DNA of 64,000 bases, taken from the NCBI GenBank assembly GCA_021166685.1, contig JAJPEU010000013.1:1-64000 (forward strand). Reading direction: 5' to 3'. Positions 56,663 to 64,000 of this stretch are shown here, piece after piece. The stretch comes from Sulfurovum sp. (GTDB taxonomy: Bacteria; Campylobacterota; Campylobacteria; Campylobacterales; Sulfurovaceae). Below the pieces are notes generated by a model. That model saw nothing but the letters and a program-made list of their open reading frames with translations, did not search any database and was not told the DNA's origin. Position 1 is the stretch's first letter, and each line of letters begins with the position of its first letter. Position numbers and translations under genes: made by a program.

Positions 56663-57141
56663 TTTTTAAAACTCTTTACATTTTTTTTATTTTCTATAAA
56701 AATAACCCTTTGACACATTTGTTCATAATTTAATACTTCTTCCCCTTTAGGAATAGAACTATTACTTTCATGTGCACCAAGCCCATAAGCCATCGGAGTT
56801 AATGTGACAGTATTATAGAAGGCTTTTCTTGCATCTATCCAATTGCCCGTTGTACAGTCTGTCACCCAAATTTTGGCTTTATCTTTCCATTCAATTTTTT
56901 CTTCTTCAAACCAAAGAACTGCGCATCCTATATCATCAAACTTATAGTTTTTTCCATTTTCCGGGTTTATTACCTGTGCAGCATTTTTTCTATCACTTAT
57001 TACCATAACACATCTTACGCACATATCCCTGTCCCAATGGATTTTTTCTACAGCATTGGGATCCTTTTCTTCGCATCCGCTCAAAAAGAACGATGCAAAT
57101 AAAGCAACAACTAGAGAAAAGATTAAACTAAATTTTTTCAT
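56659..57141 (-). CDS. nosL: Copper-binding lipoprotein NosL
   Basis: A 160-residue lipoprotein (lipobox LSGC, Cys about 23) that delivers Cu(I) to NosZ. MCVRCVMVISDRKNAAQV holds the CxxC-M-type ligands, followed by KYKFDDIGCAVLWF-like KNYKFDDIGCAVLWFEEE and VTDCTTGNWIDARKAFY. ATG 57141 gives a standard signal; an ATG three codons earlier is possible. It lies between nosF and nosY. Confidence 0.9.
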   Translation of the reverse strand: MKKFSLIFSLVVALFASFFLSGCEEKDPNAVEKIHWDRDMCVRCVMVISDRKNAAQVINPENGKNYKFDDIGCAVLWFEEEKIEWKDKAKIWVTDCTTGNWIDARKAFYNTVTLTPMAYGLGAHESNSSIPKGEEVLNYEQMCQRVIFIENKKNVKSFKK

Positions 57142-57766
57142 CAGATACAATTTCTCCCAAATCCATATAAATTTGACGATTTACCAAATCTTTTACTTCA
57201 TCGAGTCTATGGGTAACAAAAAGCATTACCTTCTCATCACCATTTTGTTTTAGTAGGCGATAAAAATTATCTCTTGCTTTTGGATCCAGATTGGCCGTCG
57301 GTTCATCATAGATCATTACACCGCTTCTCTTTGCTAAGCTGATAGCGATAAGCAATTTTTGTTTCATGCCTCCGCTAAGTTTAAAAAATGATTTATTTAA
57401 ATTCCCCTGCAAATCTAATTCCATCTCTTTAGTATAGTAAAAGATATCTTCTCTTTTTACGCCGGAACTTTTTTCTATATAGCCAAGCAGATCATCCAGA
57501 TTTAGTGAAATAGGGGGCGGCAGCTGCGGAACAAAACTGATATCCTTTAAAACATCTATTCTGTTTTTTATCGGGTCAAGGCCATTTATAAGAACTTGAC
57601 CGCTATTAGCATGATAATACCCCAAAATCGACCGTATAAGTGTAGTTTTACCTGCTCCATTTGCCCCCATAAGCGCAATATGGTCATTTTTGTTGAAACT
57701 TACACTTACGTTATTGAGCGAAATAGCTTTACCAAATTTTTTAGTTAAATTTTTAATCTCTATCAT
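57128..57766 (-). CDS. nosF: ABC transporter ATPase NosF
   Basis: A 212-residue ATPase: Walker A GANGAGKTT (about 34-42), signature LSGGMKQ (about 128-134), Walker B GVMIYDEPTANLD. It powers NosD/NosY in copper or sulfur supply for NosZ. Its start overlaps the nosH stop by four bases and its end overlaps nosL. Confidence 0.93.
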   Translation of the reverse strand: MIEIKNLTKKFGKAISLNNVSVSFNKNDHIALMGANGAGKTTLIRSILGYYHANSGQVLINGLDPIKNRIDVLKDISFVPQLPPPISLNLDDLLGYIEKSSGVKREDIFYYTKEMELDLQGNLNKSFFKLSGGMKQKLLIAISLAKRSGVMIYDEPTANLDPKARDNFYRLLKQNGDEKVMLFVTHRLDEVKDLVNRQIYMDLGEIVSDEKI

Positions 57767-58671
57767 ACTAAAGACTTTAATCTAAAATCAAATTTTAAAG
57801 CATCAACGTGACAAACATCTACACATCTTCCGCAAAGGGTACAATCTGCACCCGTTATGTATTCAGTTTTTATATCGTTCTCTTTTCTTTGCTCGTCATA
57901 TTTTGCTTTCGTAATTTCAAGCACATGATTTTCAAAACATACGTCATGACAGACCATACAATGGTCACAATTATCATTCCATTCAATTCTCAAGGCACTG
58001 ATAGGACCTAGCATTCCATAAGTCGTTCCAATCGGACAAAGATACTTGCACCATGCACGTCTGGCAAAAAATATCTCTATAATTAAAACAGCCACTACCC
58101 AAGCAAGGGCCACACTCCATCCATACGCAATTGCTCTACTCATAATACCTACTACGTTAATGGTTTCAAACACTAAATAGCCGCTAGTAAATGAAAGAAC
58201 GAGAAATATTGCCCAAAAAAGATATCTTACTCGATGATCAAATTCTCTGCTTTTTATAATTTTTTTGCGCACCAAAGTATTGTGAATTTTTTCACCTATC
58301 TCGCTCAGAATTCCATAAGGACATACCCATGAACAGTACGTCCTTCCTCCAATAATAAGATACACTAAAAGTATTGTGACTGTACCAATTATCATATTGA
58401 TATGCAAATGACGTTCGGCCAAATAAACTTCCATCGTCGCAAATGGATCAATCAGGTGAAAACCTAAAAATCTTGATGCATTCAATGTGCCTTCAAGCAT
58501 TTGAATATCAACTGCGAACGATAAAAAGAACAAAAGATGGATGGATATAACCGCTATCCATCTTTTTGCACGATAGCTAAGCTTCTTTTTCTTGGTATTG
58601 GTATCTACATCAAAAAAAGTTGACCAAAAGGATGTTTTGGCAATGGTAGCTCTTTCTTCATACTTATTCAT
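57763..58671 (-). CDS. nosH: NosH, NapH-like quinol dehydrogenase
   Basis: A 302-residue membrane iron-sulfur protein of the NapH type: helices at about 33-53 and three more, CxxxCP loops YCSWVCPYG and WCKYLCPIG, and two ferredoxin clusters CDHCMVCHDVC and CTLCGRCVDVC. With NosG it should oxidise menaquinol for N2O reduction through NosC1/C2. It carries an N-terminal cytoplasmic extension of about 30 residues compared with the napH product in this window. Confidence 0.9.
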   Translation of the reverse strand: MNKYEERATIAKTSFWSTFFDVDTNTKKKKLSYRAKRWIAVISIHLLFFLSFAVDIQMLEGTLNASRFLGFHLIDPFATMEVYLAERHLHINMIIGTVTILLVYLIIGGRTYCSWVCPYGILSEIGEKIHNTLVRKKIIKSREFDHRVRYLFWAIFLVLSFTSGYLVFETINVVGIMSRAIAYGWSVALAWVVAVLIIEIFFARRAWCKYLCPIGTTYGMLGPISALRIEWNDNCDHCMVCHDVCFENHVLEITKAKYDEQRKENDIKTEYITGADCTLCGRCVDVCHVDALKFDFRLKSLV

Positions 58672-58683
58672 AAGATATCCCTT

Positions 58684-59166
58684 TTATTGTTGGTTTCTTT
58701 GTGCTTCAGCACGTGCCGGAAACTCACCAATCTCATCAGCAAATTCTTTTAAGTCTTCTTCGGTTAAGCTTATCAAGAGTCCTTTCATAACAGTATTTTC
58801 TTTTCTTCCGCTCTTAAATTCGATTAATGCACTATAAATCTGTTCGCTAGTTTGCCCTATAAGTTTCGGACCGACTGTACCCTCACCGTTCACTCCATGG
58901 CATGATGCACATTTACTCTTATAGTCATCACTTACTTTAAAAGCGTTTACGTTTCCTGCTTTTTCCTTAAGAGATTTTAATTCTTCTTGCTCTATCTCTC
59001 TATCATCTTTTGCTGCGGGGGCTGCAGATGCGGTTTGCTGAGAATCCTGGAATGTTCCAAATCCTTTTGATGCTTCTCCTCCATGGTACGCTCTTCCATT
59101 GCTTGCAACATATGCCATACTTGCAAATATTACTACCGCTAAAACTCCAACAATTGCATTTTTCAT
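58684..59166 (-). CDS. nosC2: Monohaem cytochrome c NosC2
   Basis: A 160-residue protein with an N-terminal signal or anchor helix (about 5-20), a charged linker, and one cytochrome domain: CASCH (about 77-81), GPKLIGQTSEQIYSALIEFKSGRKENTVMKGL with a Met ligand, and SLTEEDLKEFADEIGEF. It should pass electrons from NosGH to the haem domain of NosZ. It overlaps nosC1 by one base. Confidence 0.88.
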   Translation of the reverse strand: MKNAIVGVLAVVIFASMAYVASNGRAYHGGEASKGFGTFQDSQQTASAAPAAKDDREIEQEELKSLKEKAGNVNAFKVSDDYKSKCASCHGVNGEGTVGPKLIGQTSEQIYSALIEFKSGRKENTVMKGLLISLTEEDLKEFADEIGEFPARAEAQRNQQ

Positions 59167-59732
59167 TATTTACCCTCTCTCATTTCTTTAATTTTTGTAT
59201 TGAACATAGCAATCTCATCTGCTATATTTTTCAATTCTTCATCACTCATCTTTTTAACCAAATCAGTCATAAGCGGATTTACTTTTGTTCCATTTTTATA
59301 GTCTATAATTCTTTGAAATATAAATTCTCCATCTCTAGAAAGAAGGGATGGGCCAATAATTCCATTAGCATAATCATCATGACAAGGTGAACATTTAACG
59401 ATAAAATCTTTACTGAGTTTGCTTGCCATCATTCGAATCTCTACGGCCTCATATGGACTTCTTAGATGACTATACGCATCAACTTTTGTTCGCGCTTCTT
59501 CCTCTTTTTTCACTTCTTTTTTCTCTTTATTGTAGTCATAATAATATGCATCACTATCGTTTTTATCAAGTGCTTTTTTCTCAATTTTAATTTCATGCGC
59601 ATTTTTATTTTCTACTATTTCAATTTTAGATGCACTTTGTGTCGTATCTGCAGTTGCTTTTTGCTCTTCTTTAGGCTTATCAGAACACCCTAAAATAAAA
59701 AAAGGAACCGCTGCTAATATAATTTTTTTCAT
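59166..59732 (-). CDS. nosC1: Monohaem cytochrome c lipoprotein NosC1
   Basis: A 188-residue lipoprotein (lipobox ILGC, Cys16) with a long lysine/glutamate-rich linker (about 20-90) and one cytochrome domain: CSPCH (about 114-118), GPSLLSRDGEFIFQRIIDYKNGTKVNPLMTDLV and MSDEELKNIADEIAMF. The second of the two small cytochromes of epsilonproteobacterial nos clusters. It overlaps nosG by four bases. Confidence 0.88.
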   Translation of the reverse strand: MKKIILAAVPFFILGCSDKPKEEQKATADTTQSASKIEIVENKNAHEIKIEKKALDKNDSDAYYYDYNKEKKEVKKEEEARTKVDAYSHLRSPYEAVEIRMMASKLSKDFIVKCSPCHDDYANGIIGPSLLSRDGEFIFQRIIDYKNGTKVNPLMTDLVKKMSDEELKNIADEIAMFNTKIKEMREGK

Positions 59733-60478
59733 GACTTTTTACCTTTTACATAATAATCTTCGTAACTTAGTCTCGGTTTTATGACGATAGCACCTTCATT
59801 CGCCGGGCACAGCTCTTCACATGCACCGCACCCTATACACCCATCATAAAATTCTGGTCTTTTACCGCCTTTACTGTCCGGTACCATAGCGATGGCACTA
59901 AGGGGATTTGGAATGGGACACATATCTGCACAAATCGTACACTGTTTTCCCTCAAATGCATCCAATTTTTTTACATTTTCCAATTCAAGCTCAGTGACAT
60001 TTCTCTGATCCTTTAAAAAGTCATGTATGCGCTGGCTGTGGCCTTTAGGTACAGGGGTGTTTGTTATCGCAATACAGCGTTGCGGAAATTCTAAAACAGC
60101 GATACCCATTTTAATATCTTCGGGTTTTTCACAGCTATGATCCAATGCTCCGCTAGGACAAGCTAAAACACAAGGTACGGCGCTGCATGCATAGCATCCT
60201 CTCTCTCTGGCATCAATATAAGGCGTCCCTACGCCATGACCTTTTCCAAAATCAGCCAATTTTATAGAGTGGTAGGGGCATACCTGCAAACATTGCCCGC
60301 ATTTTACGCACAATGCCAAAAAATCATCTTCCTCGACTGCGCCTGGCGGTCTAAGTCTGGTTTCATCGCCCAACAGATAGGGGCTCAAGCCCACTCCGCC
60401 TGCTAAAGCTAGACCAAAAGCACCGAGTGTCGAGTATTTGATAAAATCTCTTCGTTGTGTTTTTACTGTTTTTGCCAT
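59729..60478 (-). CDS. nosG: NosG, NapG-like iron-sulfur protein
   Basis: A 249-residue Tat-exported protein (QRRDFIKYSTLGAFGLALAGG) with four clusters of the NapG type: CVKCGQCLQVC, CYACSAVPCVLAC, CTICADMCPIP and CIGCGACEELC. It partners NosH in a quinol dehydrogenase parallel to NapGH. RLRPPGAVEEDDFLALC closely resembles the corresponding part of NapG in this window, showing common descent. Confidence 0.92.
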   Translation of the reverse strand: MAKTVKTQRRDFIKYSTLGAFGLALAGGVGLSPYLLGDETRLRPPGAVEEDDFLALCVKCGQCLQVCPYHSIKLADFGKGHGVGTPYIDARERGCYACSAVPCVLACPSGALDHSCEKPEDIKMGIAVLEFPQRCIAITNTPVPKGHSQRIHDFLKDQRNVTELELENVKKLDAFEGKQCTICADMCPIPNPLSAIAMVPDSKGGKRPEFYDGCIGCGACEELCPANEGAIVIKPRLSYEDYYVKGKKS

Positions 60479-60488
60479 CTATAAATCC

Positions 60489-61703
60489 TTAACTTTTTAC
60501 TTTAATTATTGGCTTTAAATCTTCCATTAAAAAAATAGGCTCTGAAAACGGAGCTAATTTCGCTAGAAAATTTAGCAGCGATATAACCGGTGAACCATAG
60601 AAAAATTTAACGTCAGGATTATACATCCAAAGTTTATCTGCATATTGATATACTTTATGCGGAGTATCGCCGTAACCATCTTTATCTTTATCAAAACCTT
60701 CATAATTGTCCCAAAAATTGCCTTCAAAGACATTACTGTAGGTTCGCGTGCCGGTTGAATCATTAATGACATCTTCTATATTACCTAAAAATATATTATC
60801 TTTTATGATATTGTTTTCAGATACGGAATGAAAATGCATTGCTTCTGAATTATACAGGATCTTGTTGCGGTTGATAAAATTATTCGTATCAGGCTGAAAT
60901 GGTGATCTATCGATATAAAAACCTCTTGCACAGTAAAGAACTGTATTGTCTTCCACTGTAAAATTACTTATTTCTTTAAATCCTATACCCATTCCGGTTG
61001 CCCCTAATGAGCTTTTAACTACATTTCCTGTCGCAATAGCATCTTGAGAATACATAAAAAATATACCGACTGAATTAAAATTATAGGTATTATTTTTCAC
61101 GTAATTTTTACCTGCGTACATAAAGTGCAGCGAATATCTGCCGTATTCTCCATAATTTTCTTCGATGGTATTTCCGTGAGAATACCATACTACCATATCT
61201 CTTGAACGAATAAGCGAATTTTTTTTGATCAAATTATCATTGGCATACCAAAGTCTTACTCCATCACCTCTAAGTCCAAGATCCGCATCTTTTGAATAAA
61301 TAGTATTATTTTGAATAATGGAATTATTTGTCATTTGCATATCAATTCCAAAAAGACAATCGTCAATCACAACATCGCTGATCTCACATTGTTCAGCACC
61401 ATTGATTGCTATACCGCCGTCTTGCTGATGATGTAAAAAACCGCTATTTATAATTTTTACATTTTTGATAGTGACAAAAGAACTGTTGATGCGAACTACT
61501 GTTCCATTATTATCGCCATCCAGTATTACTCCATCTTCTTTACCGATAATAGATAAAGGTTTGTCTATTATGATATTTCCTTTATATACGCCTGCGGGTA
61601 ATTTAATGACTGATCCTTCAGGGGCACTATTGATAGCCTCCTGCAAAACATTTGCAAAAGACATTACCATAAGCAGATGGAAAATAAAGATGCTTCTTAA
61701 CAT
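60489..61703 (-). CDS. nosD: NosD copper-site maturation protein
   Basis: A 404-residue periplasmic right-handed beta-helix protein with a signal peptide (to about Ala17). INSAPEGSVIKLPAGVYKGNIIIDKPLSIIGKEDGVILDGDNNGT and repeated strand turns (NNSIIQNNTI, NDNLIKKNSLI, NTIEENYGEYG, KNYVKNNTYNF) are the NosD pattern. It works with NosF and NosY. It is followed by nosG after ten bases. Confidence 0.93.
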   Translation of the reverse strand: MLRSIFIFHLLMVMSFANVLQEAINSAPEGSVIKLPAGVYKGNIIIDKPLSIIGKEDGVILDGDNNGTVVRINSSFVTIKNVKIINSGFLHHQQDGGIAINGAEQCEISDVVIDDCLFGIDMQMTNNSIIQNNTIYSKDADLGLRGDGVRLWYANDNLIKKNSLIRSRDMVVWYSHGNTIEENYGEYGRYSLHFMYAGKNYVKNNTYNFNSVGIFFMYSQDAIATGNVVKSSLGATGMGIGFKEISNFTVEDNTVLYCARGFYIDRSPFQPDTNNFINRNKILYNSEAMHFHSVSENNIIKDNIFLGNIEDVINDSTGTRTYSNVFEGNFWDNYEGFDKDKDGYGDTPHKVYQYADKLWMYNPDVKFFYGSPVISLLNFLAKLAPFSEPIFLMEDLKPIIKVKS

Positions 61704-61706
61704 TTC

Positions 61707-62489
61707 TTAGACTTTCATCTCTTTCATGGCTTTTTGTTTTGCAAAATAAGCCAACAAGCTTACAACGCTAATCGCTACAAGAATATAAAAACCTGTAGTT
61801 GGATAGGAATGCGTCGTGAACTGTGCGATTTTACCGTCACCAAAAACTGTCGGCATAAAAGGCTTTATTTTAAACATACCCCAGTCATGAAGATTGTGTC
61901 CAAAATGATAAAGCCAATAAGAGTAATCGGCTATAAATACGATAGGCAATACTGCCGGAATCAGCATAATGTAACTAAATATTTTCACATTATATGCCAT
62001 AAAAAAGATAATCCCAAGAGAAAGTAGCAAGAGCGCATATGAACCAATTTCTCTTTCTATAGTGCCTCCTGTCCACATTGGATCCATGCCTACATAGTGG
62101 TTGATTGTATTCATTTCATGCACTTCTCCGCTGTATCCGTCAAAGTGAAAATAAACTGGAATGCCTTCCGGAAATGCATCTTTCGGATAGTTTGGCGCTT
62201 CAAGAGAAACAGCCCACAATGGAGTAGACGCAGGTCCGATTTCTGAAGATGTCTTAATCATCTGTTCTAAGTTGTCATGTGCTTCTTTTGGTGTAGTTAC
62301 ACTCTTGTATCTGCCCTCATTGTAAAAATTCCAAACTGTTTTAGCTATAGGTGCAACCTCTTCGCCTTTGCCTTCATTTATCTTATTGAGTGTTCCATGA
62401 AAAGCGACCATTGGCAACGTAAAGGCGACTGTAAGCAACACCAACGCAATTCCTGCAAATATTCTTGCTTTTAGCAAACTTTTATTCAT
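61707..62489 (-). CDS. nosB: NosB, membrane protein of the nos cluster
   Basis: A 260-residue membrane protein with about five helices, a large first periplasmic loop (KINEGKGEEVAPIAKTVW ... GGTIEREIGSY) and several histidines in loops. Its place directly between nosZ and nosD is that of NosB in Wolinella; its function is not known. ATG 62489 is chosen for its AAGGAA site; an upstream in-frame ATG at 62585 would run into the terminator behind nosZ. It overlaps no neighbour (three bases to nosD). Confidence 0.8.
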   Translation of the reverse strand: MNKSLLKARIFAGIALVLLTVAFTLPMVAFHGTLNKINEGKGEEVAPIAKTVWNFYNEGRYKSVTTPKEAHDNLEQMIKTSSEIGPASTPLWAVSLEAPNYPKDAFPEGIPVYFHFDGYSGEVHEMNTINHYVGMDPMWTGGTIEREIGSYALLLLSLGIIFFMAYNVKIFSYIMLIPAVLPIVFIADYSYWLYHFGHNLHDWGMFKIKPFMPTVFGDGKIAQFTTHSYPTTGFYILVAISVVSLLAYFAKQKAMKEMKV

Positions 62490-62570
62490 TTTGATTCCTT
62501 GTGTATTAAAGTCTTGGGTATAATCCAACATTATTTTTATTATAACTAAAACTTTATTTAATTTAAATTG

Positions 62571-62607
62571 AAAAAAAAAAGACAAGAAGAGCGATGCTCT
62601 CCTTGTC
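62571..62607 (-). terminator. Intrinsic terminator between nosZ and nosB
   Basis: Read on the minus strand: GACAAGGAGAGC (62607-62596), loop ATC, GCTCTTCTTGTC (62592-62581) and a run of ten T (62580-62571). The 12-bp stem has one G-U pair. It stands 19 bases after the nosZ stop and should end or reduce transcription before the accessory nos genes. Confidence 0.85.
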
Positions 62608-62625
62608 TGATATTATACCGTAAGA

Positions 62626-64000
62626 TTAGAAAAGATTAGCGTTTGCTTCTACCCATTTGAGGTATTCAACAATATTCTTAGTCTCTTCAGGACTCATGTT
62701 TTGGTTTGGCATTCTTAGATTGAAGTAGTCAATCATAGATTTTACATAAGGCTCAGCAAAGTGTTTTTCTGGATTTTGAATAAAGCTTGTAACCCATTTT
62801 TCACCATCTTCATGTCTTTGTAAAACACCTGTCAAGTCTGGACCTGAACTTACTTTACCAATTACGTGACATCCGTTACATCCGCCTTCAGCAAATGCTT
62901 TTTCACCTGCTACAGCTTCAGTAGATTGCGGTGTTGCAATAAGTCTTACCAATGCATCTTTTGCACGGATACCAACGTCAGCTGTCTTAACCATATATTG
63001 CCAGATCATGTTTTCGAATAGAATCGCTTTTTCCATATCACCGGCTGCTACAGCTTCATCAGATTTTTTCTTCTCTTCTGCAATTTTACCATACTGATCA
63101 AGCGCATCCACTACTAGGTTTTTAACCACTTCATGTTTGTCATAATTATTCTCTTTCAAGAATTTCACAACACTTTGAATAACGGCATCAGTTGCTGCGT
63201 TTACAGATACTGTTTTATCATACTCGGCTTTCAATTGCTCAGGAGACATTGTAGCCATTTTCAATTTTTGTGCACTTGTATATTTTTTATTAGGATCTTT
63301 AACCATCAAATAACCCATCATTTCCAAGTGAAGCGCAGAACAGAATTCTGTACAGTAATAAGGGAATACACCTTCAATATCAGCTGTAAATTTAACACTT
63401 GCTGTTTTACCCGGCTCTAGTGATGCATGGACATTGAAATGATCCACTGTAAATCCGTGAGTCTCATCTTGTGCTCTTTCAAGGTTTGTCAAGTAAATAG
63501 TAACTTCATCACCTTTGTTAACAGTAATTCTCTCAGGATTGATGTGAGATCTAACAAGTGTCGCATATACTTTCACTTTGTTTCCGTCTCTTTCAACTCT
63601 TTCTTGGCCTGCAAGTGTTTTACCCTCATGGATTTCACCTGTTCTAGCATTTGTACCCATCTCATATCTTACATGCGGATGAAGTCTTTTAGCTTGGATT
63701 GCAACAGCATTATGCGGCTCACCTAGCGGAATCGGCATATCTACCAAAAGATCCATTGTTTTACCGCTGATATCAATCAACTGGTGGTTTTGTGGATGTA
63801 ATGGTCCAACATTTTGGAATCTATCAATCGCAAGTTTGTTAAGAGAAACAATATATTTTCCTTGAGGAGTAACAGTTTCACTTTCCATACCCATAAGGTG
63901 ACCTACGTTATAGTGTACGTTTTCTTTGTCAAGTACTTTTAGCTCTTTATAGTTCCATTTTACAATTTGGCTATCCACATATAGAGATGTATAAATTTCA
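62626..64000 (-). CDS. nosZ: Nitrous-oxide reductase with C-terminal cytochrome domain (3' part)
   Basis: The frame is open to the window end, so about 458 C-terminal residues are visible. They include the end of the beta-propeller (GPLHPQNHQLIDISGKTMDLLVDMPIPLGEPHNAVAI), the CuA domain with ligand motif CTEFCSALHLEMMG, a helical linker, and a monohaem cytochrome domain with CNGCH and GPDLTGVLQ. NosZ reduces N2O to N2. A fused haem domain is characteristic of the Wolinella-type cNosZ of clade II. NosC1/NosC2 are the likely donors. It ends at a stop near 62628, followed by a strong terminator. Confidence 0.96.
   Translation of the reverse strand, partial: EIYTSLYVDSQIVKWNYKELKVLDKENVHYNVGHLMGMESETVTPQGKYIVSLNKLAIDRFQNVGPLHPQNHQLIDISGKTMDLLVDMPIPLGEPHNAVAIQAKRLHPHVRYEMGTNARTGEIHEGKTLAGQERVERDGNKVKVYATLVRSHINPERITVNKGDEVTIYLTNLERAQDETHGFTVDHFNVHASLEPGKTASVKFTADIEGVFPYYCTEFCSALHLEMMGYLMVKDPNKKYTSAQKLKMATMSPEQLKAEYDKTVSVNAATDAVIQSVVKFLKENNYDKHEVVKNLVVDALDQYGKIAEEKKKSDEAVAAGDMEKAILFENMIWQYMVKTADVGIRAKDALVRLIATPQSTEAVAGEKAFAEGGCNGCHVIGKVSSGPDLTGVLQRHEDGEKWVTSFIQNPEKHFAEPYVKSMIDYFNLRMPNQNMSPEETKNIVEYLKWVEANANLF

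Overview
The window looks like chromosomal DNA of a denitrifying Campylobacterota (Epsilonproteobacteria), most like the Sulfurovum/Sulfurimonas group. This rests on three things. The nap operon has the order napA-G-H-B-F-L-(PAS)-D and no napC. The nitrous-oxide reductase cluster has the Wolinella-type order nosZ-B-D-G-C1-C2-H-F-L-Y, and NosZ carries a C-terminal haem domain. The sequence is moderately AT-rich with dense short operons. No rRNA or tRNA gene was recognised. The genus is an inference.

Layout. 1-239: end of a PsiE-family gene. 396-8928: an FNR-type promoter and the periplasmic nitrate reductase operon, in which NapB is fused to an extra N-terminal monohaem cytochrome domain. 9213-11699: an RND/MMPL exporter. 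11794-24978: a WYL regulator followed by a complete type I-B-like CRISPR-Cas locus (cas6, an unrecognised gene, cas8b, cas7, cas5, cas3, a Bro-N gene, cas4, cas1, cas2) and an array of 25 repeats and 24 spacers. 24979-about 29900: a decayed phage remnant that starts directly at the last CRISPR repeat. It holds a large polyvalent protein (two ADP-ribosyltransferase-like domains, a zincin, a nuclease-like domain), a portal fragment, a MuF protein with a C-terminal toxin-like domain, and a truncated gp10-like gene.

29959-35594: housekeeping and stress genes, including a divergent hemerythrin/DUF2249/FmdE-like/12-TM cluster that shares one FNR-type box with a hemerythrin-PAS gene. 35883-40586 (minus strand): nitrite assimilation, with a NirC/FocA channel, a fused PP2C phosphatase-Ser/Thr kinase and a sirohaem NirA-type reductase. 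41203-46748: an aryl-acid/CoA operon (indolepyruvate:ferredoxin oxidoreductase, phenylacetate-CoA ligase, ACT protein, PaaI-like thioesterase). 46921-54327: Hsp20, MetK, YceI, TetR, Nudix, a dihaem cytochrome, a DUF3616 protein and three small envelope proteins. 54328-55299: a tyrosine recombinase. 55364-64000 (minus strand): the nos cluster, with nosZ running off the window end.

Together the core genes describe anaerobic nitrate respiration (Nap), N2O respiration (Nos), nitrite uptake and reduction to ammonium (NirC/NirA), and a regulon probably driven by a CRP/FNR-family factor. The accessory part, about 11.8-29.9 kb, is a defence island whose effector genes are visibly more AT-rich than their surroundings and whose array trailer is fused to phage debris. 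The most unusual points are a perfect terminator hairpin inside the cas operon, an in-frame internal start that could give Cas11, a Bro-N gene bracketed by an 11-bp direct repeat between cas3 and cas4, and the phage effector proteins next to the array.
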